Positions 46,890 through 56,700 of a DNA stretch of 64,000 nucleotides are shown piece by piece (the first letter of the stretch is position 1; every line of letters starts with the position of its first letter). The notes beneath the pieces are model-generated. The model did no database searches. It worked only from the letters and a program-made list of their open reading frames with translations, and was not told where the DNA came from. The translations under genes were made by a program, and so were the position numbers. This stretch comes from an uncultured Bacteroidales bacterium (lineage in GTDB: Bacteria; Bacteroidota; Bacteroidia; Bacteroidales; Muribaculaceae), in the NCBI GenBank assembly GCA_902776435.1, contig CACYQB010000010.1, positions 31,925 through 95,924 on the forward strand. Direction: 5' to 3'.

Positions 46890-48515
46890 ATGTCAGAAAA
46901 GATTCAGACTTTAAGAGATTCTGCTGCAATGCGCTGGACAGCGCTGTTGTTGCTCGCACTGGGCATGTTCTGCAGCTACATTTTCATGGACATCCTGTCG
47001 CCCATCAAGGACTTGATGGAGTCAACCCGCGGCTGGAGTTCATCGGCATTCGGTACCGAGGAAGGCGCTGAGGTATTCCTCAACGTGTTCGTATTCTTCC
47101 TGATTTTTGCCGGTATCATCCTCGACAAGATGGGCGTGCGCTTCACGGCCCTGCTGTCGGGAGTTGTGATGCTCATCGGTGCCTGCATTAAGTGGTATGC
47201 TGTAACCGATGCCTTTATCGGCACCGGACTGGAGCAGTGGTTCACCAACAACTTGAACTACATCCCTGGTTTTGAAGAACTCGGTGTTGCACCGTTCACC
47301 GCCGAAATGCCCGCCAGCGCCAAGGTGGCTGCTCTGGGCTTCATGATTTTCGGTTGCGGTGTTGAGATGGCCGGTATTACCGTTAGCCGTGGTATCGTAA
47401 AGTGGTTCAAGGGCCGAGAGATGGCATTGGCAATGGGTAGTGAGATGGCTCTGGCCCGCCTGGGTGTTGCCACCTGTATGATTTTCTCGCCCTTCTTTGC
47501 CAAGTTGGGTGGCGAGGTCAGCGTATCTCGTTCAGTAGCTTTCGGTGTTGTGCTGATGTGCATCGCACTGATTATGTTCATCGTTTACTTCTTCATGGAC
47601 AGCAAGCTCGACAAGCAGACGGGTGAGGCCGAGGAGAAGGACGATCCGTTCAAGGTGAGTGATATTGGCAAGATTTTGACCAACAAGGGTTTCTGGATCG
47701 TATCGATGCTGTGCGTGCTCTATTACAGCGCTATCTTCCCCTTCCAGAAATATGCCGTTAACATGCTGCAGTGCAACCTCACGTTCACCGAGGTTGATCC
47801 CAACTCATTCTGGGCCAGTGAGAGTCTGACTATCTATCAGTATATCATCATGCTCGTAGTAGCTGCCACCGCATTCATCAGCAACTTCATGAAGAACAAG
47901 GGTGCCAAGTATGGTCTGCTCATCGTCTCGATTGCAGCCCTCATCTGCTACTGCTACATGGGTTACATGCGCCAAAGCGCCGAGAGCGTCTTCGCCGTAT
48001 TCCCCTTGCTGGCTGTGGGTATCACCCCCATCTTGGGTAACTACGTGGATCACAAGGGTAAAGCCGCTTCGATGCTCGTCCTGGGTTCATTGCTGCTGAT
48101 TGCTTGCCACTTGACCTTCGCCTTTATCCTGCCCATGTTCAAGGGTAGCACCGCTGCTGGTTTCATCGTAGCCTATCTGACCATCCTCGTGCTGGGTTCG
48201 TCATTCTCACTGGTTCCCGCCGCCCTGTGGCCCAGTGTACCCAAGCTGGTGGATGCCAAGATTATCGGTAGCGCCTATGCGCTGATTTTCTGGATTCAGA
48301 ACATCGGTCTGTGGCTCTTCCCGATGGCTATCGGCAAGCTTCTTGACAAGACTAACCCCGGTATTACCGATCCCACCCAGTACAACTACACCTGGCCGCT
48401 CGTGATGCTGGCTTGCTTGGGTATCGCAGCCCTGCTGTTCGGTCTCTACCTCAAGGTGGTTGACAAGAAGAAACACCTCGGCCTCGAGGAGCCCAACATC
48501 AAGCCTGAGGCTTAA
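46890..48515 (+). CDS. MFS transporter, first of a tandem pair
   Basis: A 541-residue inner-membrane protein with about 12 hydrophobic helices and a central charged loop (KLDKQTGEAEEKDDPFKV). The MFS helix 2-3 signature appears as ILDKMGVRFTALLSG, and helix 4-5 as RGIVKWFKGREMALAMG. Residues about 112-140 form an extra non-membrane insert (NNLNYIPGFEELGVAPFTAE) that the next gene has only in part. It is clearly paralogous to the following MFS gene. A terminator separates them. The substrate is unknown. Confidence 0.88.
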   Translation: MSEKIQTLRDSAAMRWTALLLLALGMFCSYIFMDILSPIKDLMESTRGWSSSAFGTEEGAEVFLNVFVFFLIFAGIILDKMGVRFTALLSGVVMLIGACIKWYAVTDAFIGTGLEQWFTNNLNYIPGFEELGVAPFTAEMPASAKVAALGFMIFGCGVEMAGITVSRGIVKWFKGREMALAMGSEMALARLGVATCMIFSPFFAKLGGEVSVSRSVAFGVVLMCIALIMFIVYFFMDSKLDKQTGEAEEKDDPFKVSDIGKILTNKGFWIVSMLCVLYYSAIFPFQKYAVNMLQCNLTFTEVDPNSFWASESLTIYQYIIMLVVAATAFISNFMKNKGAKYGLLIVSIAALICYCYMGYMRQSAESVFAVFPLLAVGITPILGNYVDHKGKAASMLVLGSLLLIACHLTFAFILPMFKGSTAAGFIVAYLTILVLGSSFSLVPAALWPSVPKLVDAKIIGSAYALIFWIQNIGLWLFPMAIGKLLDKTNPGITDPTQYNYTWPLVMLACLGIAALLFGLYLKVVDKKKHLGLEEPNIKPEA

Positions 48516-48550
48516 TCACACTGTTAGCTATTAGCTGAACATACAACCAT

Positions 48551-48592
48551 TGGGGCACTTGTTGCCATGCGCCGCAAGTGCCCCACTTTTTT
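48551..48592 (+). terminator. Strong intrinsic terminator between the MFS genes
   Basis: TGGGGCACTTG (48551-48561) pairs perfectly with CAAGTGCCCCA (48575-48585), followed by CTTTTTT. Confidence 0.9.
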
Positions 48593-48603
48593 AGCTATAA
48601 GTC

Positions 48604-48648
48604 ATCATACTTAAAACTAAAAACTTACAACTAAAACTGAAAAATCAC
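48604..48648 (+). repeat. A/C-rich low-complexity run before the second MFS gene
   Basis: ATCATACTTAAAACTAAAAACTT-like sequence with further ACTAAAACT words ends at the ATG. It shares its lead-in with the runs at 42735 and 46797. Confidence 0.6.
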
Positions 48649-50019
48649 ATGAGAGAACAAGTAAGAGAAACGATTGCGACACGTGCGTGGGCACGATGGA
48701 CCGTGCTGGCTATCGTGTCGTTTACCATGATGGCAGGATATGTGGTAGCCAAGGAAATGTCCCCCTTGCAGTTCATGCTCGAGAAGGCCGCCCAGGATGG
48801 CGGTATGGGTTGGACGAGTGGTGAATTCGGCATCTTTGCCGGGTCACGCGGTTTCTTTAACGTGTTCCTGCTGATGCTCTTTGTGGGCGGTATCATCCTC
48901 GACAAGATGGGTGTGCGCTTCACGGGCATTCTCTCGTGTGTGCTGATGCTGACTGGTGCGGCAGCCGTTTATGGCGTCATCACCTACACCTCGCCCGACC
49001 CCTTGTGGAGTGTACCCCTGCTGGGCACCATCAAGCGGCAGGTGGCATTGGCGGCGTTGGGATTTGCCTTCTTCGGCATCGGCTATGAAATGTGCGGCAT
49101 CACGGTGTCTAAGGTCGTGGTGCGCTGGTTCTCGGGCAAGGAGATGGCCCTCGCGATGGGCCTGCAGGTAGCCATGGCACGACTGGGCACTGCATTGGCG
49201 CTCAACTTTAGCCTTCCCATTGCGCTGAACTGGGGACTGCCACGTCCTTTGCTCATCGGCCTGTTCTGTGTGGGCGTGGGTCTTATCGCCTATCTCTACT
49301 ACTGCACGATGGATCGCCGCCTCGACAAGGAGCGGGGCAAACAAGACACCTCTCAAGGTGAAGACGAAAAGTTCCATTTCGCCGACATGAAGCTCACGGT
49401 GAAGAACCCCGGTTTCTGGCTCATCACCCTGCTCTGCCTGTTCTACTATTCCGCGCTCTACCCCTTCCTCGACTTTGCCACCAAACTGATGATTTCCAAA
49501 TATGGCGTCGAGGCTGAGTTGGCTGGAGCCATCCCCTCTATCCTCCCCTACACCAGCATCGTGCTCACACCGTTGTTCGGAGCTTGGTTTGACAACAAGG
49601 GCCGTGGTGCCACCATGATGGTTATCGGCAGCGTGCTACTGACCATCACCCTGTTTGTGTTCGCCATGCCCCTCAACTCCAGTTGGCTGGCCGTGACACT
49701 GATGTGCGTGCTGGGCATCGCCTTCTCGCTGCTGCCAGCCGCCCTGTGGCCCGCCGTGCCCAAAATTGTGCCCATGAAGCAATTAGGCACCTCCTACTCT
49801 ATCATCTATTACATCCAGAACATCGGCCTGATGCTCATTCCCGTGCTCATCGGCATGGTGCTGGAACGCAACACCATCGGCGACCAGGTGGACTACACCC
49901 ACTCGCTCATCATTTTCGGCGTAATCGGCGTGGGCGCCATCATCACCTCATCATTGCTCTTGTGGATGGACCGCAAGCGCCACTACGGCCTCGAGAGCCC
50001 GAACATCGATGAGAGATAA
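48649..50019 (+). CDS. MFS transporter, second of a tandem pair
   Basis: A 456-residue inner-membrane transporter with about 12 helices. It shares motifs with its neighbour: IILDKMGVRFTGILS, VVRWFSGKEMALAMGLQVAMAR, the central loop CTMDRRLDKERGK and the closing KRHYGLESPNIDE (the neighbour ends KKKHLGLEEPNIK). These show an old tandem duplication. Divergence and separate transcription units suggest different substrates or regulation. A strong terminator follows. Confidence 0.88.
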   Translation: MREQVRETIATRAWARWTVLAIVSFTMMAGYVVAKEMSPLQFMLEKAAQDGGMGWTSGEFGIFAGSRGFFNVFLLMLFVGGIILDKMGVRFTGILSCVLMLTGAAAVYGVITYTSPDPLWSVPLLGTIKRQVALAALGFAFFGIGYEMCGITVSKVVVRWFSGKEMALAMGLQVAMARLGTALALNFSLPIALNWGLPRPLLIGLFCVGVGLIAYLYYCTMDRRLDKERGKQDTSQGEDEKFHFADMKLTVKNPGFWLITLLCLFYYSALYPFLDFATKLMISKYGVEAELAGAIPSILPYTSIVLTPLFGAWFDNKGRGATMMVIGSVLLTITLFVFAMPLNSSWLAVTLMCVLGIAFSLLPAALWPAVPKIVPMKQLGTSYSIIYYIQNIGLMLIPVLIGMVLERNTIGDQVDYTHSLIIFGVIGVGAIITSSLLLWMDRKRHYGLESPNIDER

Positions 50020-50124
50020 AAGACATTAGAGCGAGTGCGGGCAACAGCAACAAGACTGCCGCCACTCCTTCTATGTCATCAAGATTATCAAAGCGATTAA
50101 GAAATAAGAAAGTTTAGATGGTAA

Positions 50125-50168
50125 ATTAGAGTTGTCAAGTCGATTCCTTGACAACTCTAATTTTTAAT
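50125..50168 (+). terminator. Strong intrinsic terminator after the MFS pair
   Basis: A perfect 15-base stem (50125-50139 with 50147-50161) is followed by TTTTAAT. Confidence 0.88.
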
Positions 50169-50201
50169 AACTGCTATGAACTAAAACCTAAAGTCTATTA
50201 T

Positions 50202-50232
50202 TTTGCGTTTTACCGAAAAAGCAGTACCTTTG
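50202..50232 (+). promoter_or_regulatory. Promoter of the riboswitch transcript (TTTG-N19-TACCTTTG)
   Basis: TTTG at 50202-50205 and TACCTTTG at 50225-50232 have a 19-base spacer. The start would be near 50239, a few bases before the riboswitch. Confidence 0.75.
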
Positions 50233-50244
50233 TTGCTGTAATAC

Positions 50245-50480
50245 GATGTGCTCTGGTGTCTCATGCCCTCTTGGCATGGGAATTAAAAGGGAATCAGGTG
50301 CAAATCCTGAACAGTACCCGCTGCTGTGAGTCCTCCATCCAAGTCCCAACACACGAGGGACACACGTCGGTTCACACATCAAGCCACTGGCCAACTCTAC
50401 CTGACAACAGGCTACATCATGACCGGGAAGGCGTGAACACGACGGGGACGAGTCAGAAGACCTGCCCGAACACAAAGCCT
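50245..50480 (+). promoter_or_regulatory. Cobalamin (B12) riboswitch
   Basis: Characteristic segments occur in the right order: GGGAATCAGGTGCAAATCCTG (50289-50309 region), ACAGTACCCGCTGCTGTGAG (50311-50330), the B12 box AAGCCACTGG (50381-50390), GGGAAGGCG (50425-50433) and the closing GAGTCAGAAGACCTGCC (50449-50465). The aptamer starts close to the predicted transcription start. Cobalamin riboswitches repress uptake and synthesis genes when B12 is plentiful. The only gene downstream on this transcript is the 2060-residue DUF4465 protein. Confidence 0.92.
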
Positions 50481-50750
50481 TACTTTTCCACCCATCTGTG
50501 CCCCAGCACAATAGGGTGGCGAAAGGTCCACGAGGCATTTGGACCCGAGGCAAAGAAAATGATGTAGTCGCTCCCCTATCGACGTGCGTCTAGTTTTTTT
50601 CACACACGAGCCAATGGCGGCAACCATGTTTTGACCCGACAAAGCATGAAGCGATTGATGCTTTGCTATGAATGCCACAAGTGGCCTTTCATGAAATGAT
50701 TAACAGTTGATTAAGAAACCCTTTTTGTATTAACTAATTAATAACATTTT
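50481..50750 (+). other. Leader between riboswitch and giant gene, probable expression platform
   Basis: No reading frame is supported. Hairpins visible are CCACCC/GGGTGG (about 50489-50520), GGTCCA/TGGACC (about 50525-50546), AAAGCAT/ATGCTTT (about 50641-50665) and GCCACAAGTGGC (about 50675-50686). A T7 run lies at about 50594-50600. No TAnnTTTG promoter box is seen, so the downstream gene most likely depends on the riboswitch promoter. Which hairpin acts as terminator or ribosome-site sequester is unclear. Confidence 0.5.
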
Positions 50751-53700
50751 ATGAAAGCATTAAAGATCTACCTGTTCATGATGATCGCGCTGCTAGGTGG
50801 TGCGTTCATCGATGCGAGTGCGGCAGAGCCATCAAAGGGATGGAGCGATGCTGACGGTGTTTTCTACCTCAAGACCAATGATGGCCTTGAGCAATACACT
50901 GTCGATGGCACCATCACCTTCAAGGCTGTTGCCGACGGGAACACGATTCCCAGTTATCGCGATTGTGGTGTGGTTTTCTCTCCAGCCAATGAGGGAGAAA
51001 TTATCCAAATCACGGTCAACAGTATCGACTTGAGCGGCGACAACTATCTGCTGCTCTATGACGGCGCCATCGAGAAAATCGGCTATGGCGTTGGTGGTAA
51101 TCAAGGTCAAGCCAGCTACCTTCCCGATGGATTTGTGCGCTGGTACACCAGCGAAAGCGTTGGCGAGAGCTATACTTCGACCAGCGAGGATGGCAAACTG
51201 TCGTTTGGTTTCCACTCCAAGAGTCCTGCGGGCCAGACGGGATTTAATATCACCGTAACAAGCCTATCTCCCAAGGACATGGAGTACAAGGGCATCGAGG
51301 TGATTGACAATCTGTCAAGTACTTATCGCAATGCCAAGAATCAAGCCATCTATGGTGTGAACGTCATCACCGACGGTAGTAGCAATGCTCTCACGCTAGA
51401 TGAGCTTTCCATCAATGCCAGCGTTCTCACGGGCAGCGACCAAGTGACTAACGTGCGGCTGTATCGTGGTGAGCAGTTTACCGACGATGCTCTGCTGGCA
51501 ACAGCATCCAGCGTTGGTGCCAACCTAGCGGCCAGCAATGTCACACTCAAGAGCGGCAACAACAAGTTCATGGTCGTTGCCGACGTTCTGCCTAATGCCA
51601 CAGGCGATATTCCATCATTGCAATTTGTAAGTGCAAGTGTGGCAGGTGTGGCGTGCACGCCTGAAACAACAACGGGCAATGCTATCACCATCGACAACAC
51701 TATCCTGATGCCAAGCGAGGCTACCACATTCACCATCGGTGACGCGGCGAACTTCTATGACGATGGTGGTATCGATGGCAAGGTGGGACTTCATTTCACG
51801 GGCACTGTGACCTTTATTCCCGCTACCCCTTGCCATGCTATCAAGGTTGATTTCTCAAAGCTTGCCATCTTTAACACCTCGACGGTTGGCATGAACGACA
51901 TCCTCAACTTCTACAACGGCCGCACGGCCGACGAGGCCAACCTCATCACGACCTTGCTCACCGAGGCTGAGACCGTGAAATCGACTGCCGAAGACGGTTC
52001 GATGACTATCACACTGACCAGCACCACTGGTGTCCCTGCCGATGGTTGGGAAGCTATGGTTTCGGAATTCCTGCCTGGCGACATGACCTTTGCGGGCCTC
52101 AACGTCACGTCAAGTTCATCGACAACGGTTGCTGCTGGCGATCAAGCCAATATGCTCATCGTTGACGTGATGACCGACAATCAGAGCAATCCTCTGTCGC
52201 TCACGGCATTGAATCTAACCTGCACCGACGCCAGGAACATCGACAAGGCCACTGCTTATTACCTGGGCAAAAAGAATGTCATGAGCACTACCAACCCCTT
52301 TGGCGAAACTACTGTCACCGATGGCAATATCACCATCAACGGCAATCAGGAACTCACCGAGGGACACAACTACCTAGCCATCGTTCTCGATGTCAAGAAC
52401 ACAGCCCTTAATGGTGAACAGATCGACTTGACTTTGGCCTCGGCAACTGTGGGTGAGAACATTCAAACTCCTGCTCAAGCAGTCACGGCACAATGTGCTG
52501 TGGCCAACGTCTGCCACGCTACACAGGGCAGCCACGGCCACACCATGTATGACGAGTGGACCTTTACCCACACCGAGTCTTCTATCACTCCTGGAAAGTA
52601 TGAATATGAAGATGCCGAGTACATCGTCACATTCACTCCTGCTGAGGCAGGCAAAGTGGCACAGTTGGATTTCTCATCGTTTGACGTGACCTATTCCAAC
52701 ACCAGCTACGGCGTAAAGGCCGTGTTTGAAGTGTATAGCGGTACGAGCGTGAATGCCAACAATCTGTTGTGGGCACTGAGCGACGCCAGCCAGGCAATCA
52801 CTGGCCCAGGCAGGACCTTGCGCTCTACAGCAGCCGACGGCTCAATGACCATTCGCTTCAACCCCAAGACTACCAGCAGTTACTATGCTGGCAGTGGCTG
52901 GATGGCAACCGTAATCCCCTTCCAGAACCATGCAATGGAAGTTGAAAGCGTAACCGTCAACCAGAGCAGCATCGATGTTGTGCCCGTTGGTGCTACCGAT
53001 GCCCAGATTATCGACTTTGACATCGTCACTAACGGTTCTCTCACCGTCAAGACGGTGTCCGAGGTCAATCTTGACCTGAAAGACGGCCAGCAGAATGTGG
53101 CCAAAGTCAATGTTCTTTATAACAATACAAACGACCTGGCAACCGCTGTCGCCTTTGGCAGCATTGAGTATCCCCAAAATAGTGCAGTCACCGTAACTGG
53201 TGAACGTGTACTTGTCGAGGGTGACAACTACTTCTGGGTAACCCTTGACGTCAAGAGTGACGCCCAGAGCGAGCAGGCCATCGACGCACGCCTCGTGTCG
53301 ATAAAGGATGCCGAGGGCAACGTCATCGAGGTGTCCAACGGCGACCCCGAGGGTGAGCGCATCATCAAGAGCATGCTCATCATGCAGAATGGTGTGAATG
53401 TTGTCACCGTGACACAACCGATAATGTTCTATGATGACGGCGGCCCCGATGAGAACTTTAGTAAGGGCTTTGATGGCACCATCACCTTTGTTCCCGGTGT
53501 TGAGAACTGCGGTATCGAAATCAACGCCATCAGTTTTGCAACAGGTTCCAGCAGCTACAACAAGTTCACTGTCTATCATGGCAGTGTGGTGAGCGACGAG
53601 TATAAGGATGGCGGCAACTACTATGCCACCTACGGTCCCACCTACCTGCTTTCAAAGGCCGATGACGGCTCATTAACCATCACCTTCACCACCAGCAGTT

Positions 53701-56700
53701 CATCTTATGCAAGTCAAACTGCCGGTTGGGAAATCGAGGTTTATCTGCATGAGTACAAGCCTCTCGCAGTTGATCAGGTAAGTTCCAACGCAGCCACAAC
53801 CGAGGAAGTTGTGCGCGGTAGCGTTGATGCCAAGTTGGTCAAGGTGGAGGTCAAGGTGGACAACGACAAGGAGAGTGTCAACCTCAACGACTTTATCTTC
53901 TCGACCACCGGTACCACCAATTCGAGTGACGTCGTTGCCGCCAAGCTGTACTACACTGGAAAGGTGGACAACTTTGGCACCCAGAATCTCATTGCTACCG
54001 TCACCGACTATAGCGCCAGTGACATCACCTTCACGGCTACTGAGCCCATCACCATCACCGAGAATGGCACTTATTACCTGTGGATGGCTCTCGACCTGGC
54101 CGAGGATGCAGAAGCGGGCGATATCGTTGCCGCACAGTTGACAGGCATGAGCGGATTGACCGACACGACCGAGGTCAATGGCACCGTAGCCGAGCGTGTT
54201 ATCAAGAGCGGCTTCCACGGCACCTACACCATCGGTGCAAGTGCTGACGCCGACTATACCACCTTCACCGCTGCAGTAGCGGCGATGAGCGGCGGTATTG
54301 ATGGAGCTGTCCGCTTTGAGGTCGAGGATGGCCAATATGCCGAGAACATCGAACTGACCAACATTGCCGGCACTAGCGAGGCACACAACATCACTTTCAC
54401 GAGCAAGAGCGGTAACTGCGATGCTGTGGTCATCAAGGGTAACACCAACACCGGTAACGGCGGTATGGTCCTGATTGACGGCACATCATTTGTTACCCTG
54501 GAGGGCATGAGCTTCATCCCCACCAGTCAGAGCTATGCCAACGTGATTCTCGTGCGCAACGAGAGTCGCCACTTCACCCTGCGCGACAGTTATGTTAAGG
54601 CCGAACCCGTCACCTCGGGCTATAGCGGCATGAACCTCGTGCGCACCACCAGTGGCAGCGGCGACGGCATGAACAATGACTATGCCACCATCGAGGGCAA
54701 CACCCTGGAGGGCGGTTACATCTCCCTGTACCTGAGCGGTCCTAGCCCAGTGGCTTATCAAGACGCTATCGGCTATGTGGTGCGCAATAACTCCATCAGT
54801 GATCCCCGCGGCAAGTCTATCTACATGATGGACGTACAGGATGCAGTAATCGACGGTAACACCATCAGCCAGAGTTTCACGACCTACAACAATTACAATG
54901 GTATGGACCTGTACAGGTTGAGCGGTGCGTTTGTAGTATGTAATAATGTGGTCATCAATACCCATAGTGCTTACTCCAACGGTATCTACCTGCGTCAGGA
55001 ATGCCAAGGTGAGAGTGAATCACGTCCCGCACTCATTTATAATAATAGTGTGGTCATCACCAACTCGCCCAACAACAACACGGCTGGTTTGCAGATCAAC
55101 AGCGATGCCCGCAACATCCATGCCTACTATAACACCGTGCGTGTAGCAGGTTCTGGTGGCTATTGCTTCTACAATGGCAATAACAGCAACCGATACAGCA
55201 ACATCAAGTTGCAGAACAACCTGTTCCAGAACTTCACTACCGATGGCTATGTCGCCCTGTTCTACGATGAGAACAAGGTTGTAGCCACTGACATGCGCAA
55301 CAACGTGCTGTATGCTGCCAGCGGTAACATCGTCAAGGATTACGCCCTCACCATCGATGACCTCAATGCCCTCGTCGGCAACGAGACCAACACCGTAGAG
55401 CAGGCTACTTTCCTGAGCGACGTTGATAATCACCTCAAGTTGGCAGGAAACCTATTAACGGCCATGCCCATCGATTTCATCACAACCGATGCCGACGGCA
55501 ATAGCCGCCATGCCGAGACACCCACAGTTGGTGCCTATGAGTATGCCGACATTGTGGTTGTCACTCCTGAGATTGCCGAAGGTTATCCTCAGGTAATCAC
55601 CGTGGGAGAGACCAATGCTAACGTCAAGACCAAGTGGAACGTGAGCGGCAAGCTCTACAGTCTGGTTCAAACCAATGACGCTAATGACGTCACCATCGAG
55701 AACCTGCTGGCCACCACGCCTGTTGATTACACTGCTGATAGTGAGCAAACCACAGCGTTCAAGGATTTGACGCCCTCGACCGACTACAAGGCTTACTTCC
55801 TGCTCGTGAGCGCCCTTGATGGCAGCCAGAGCGAAATCGTAGTGAGTGATATGTTCACTACCCTGCGCCACATCGATGACCTCATGGTTGACTTTGGCAC
55901 GACAGGCTATGTGACCATTGAAGCTGGTGAAGAGGCTACCCTCGCACCCGTTATCACTGGCGGTGATGAGCCTTACACCTATGAGTGGCGCGACCAAATG
56001 AATAATGTGGTGGGCACTGAGGCCACCCTTACTGCCGCTCCCGATTACACTTGGGGCTACAAACTCACCGTAACTTCGGCCGACGGTCAGACCATCCAGG
56101 CCAAGACCGCTATCCGCGTACAGGGTGACGCCGTAACTGCGACTTTCGACGACAATTATTTGCCCGCGAATAGTTTCTTCATTGGCGACCAGGAGAATGA
56201 TGTATTCTACAGCGGTTCTTTTGCCTTCAATGTATCTAATATGGACGGCTGGTGGTATGGCTACGGCATGAGCAACCAGATGGACACCACCTTTACCAGC
56301 TTGAACGATCAATACCACTCAGCCGTTGGGGGCGGCGTTGGCGGTTCACAGTTCTGTGTCGCTTTCCCCAGTGGAACGACGGTTGACGTGACCAATGACG
56401 TTGATGGTGACTTGATCAATGGTGTCATGATCACTAACTCGGCCTATGCTTACTCCAGCATGAAAAACGGTGATAGCTTTGCCAGAAAGTTCACTACCGG
56501 CGACTGGTTCTTGCTGACTATCATCGGCACGCACAGCGACGGTACATCCAGTACAGTAGAAGCCTACCTTGCCGACCTGCGTGATGCCGACACAACCAAG
56601 CACTACATTCTGGATAGTTGGAAGTGGGTTGATCTTTCATCGCTTGGCGAGGTCAAGAGTCTGCGCTTTGACCTGAGTAGTAGTGACGTGGGTCAATGGG

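Noticed and set aside
50148-50567. 139-codon forward open frame across the riboswitch
   Set aside because: The stretch matches conserved riboswitch RNA segments, and the frame has no family features.
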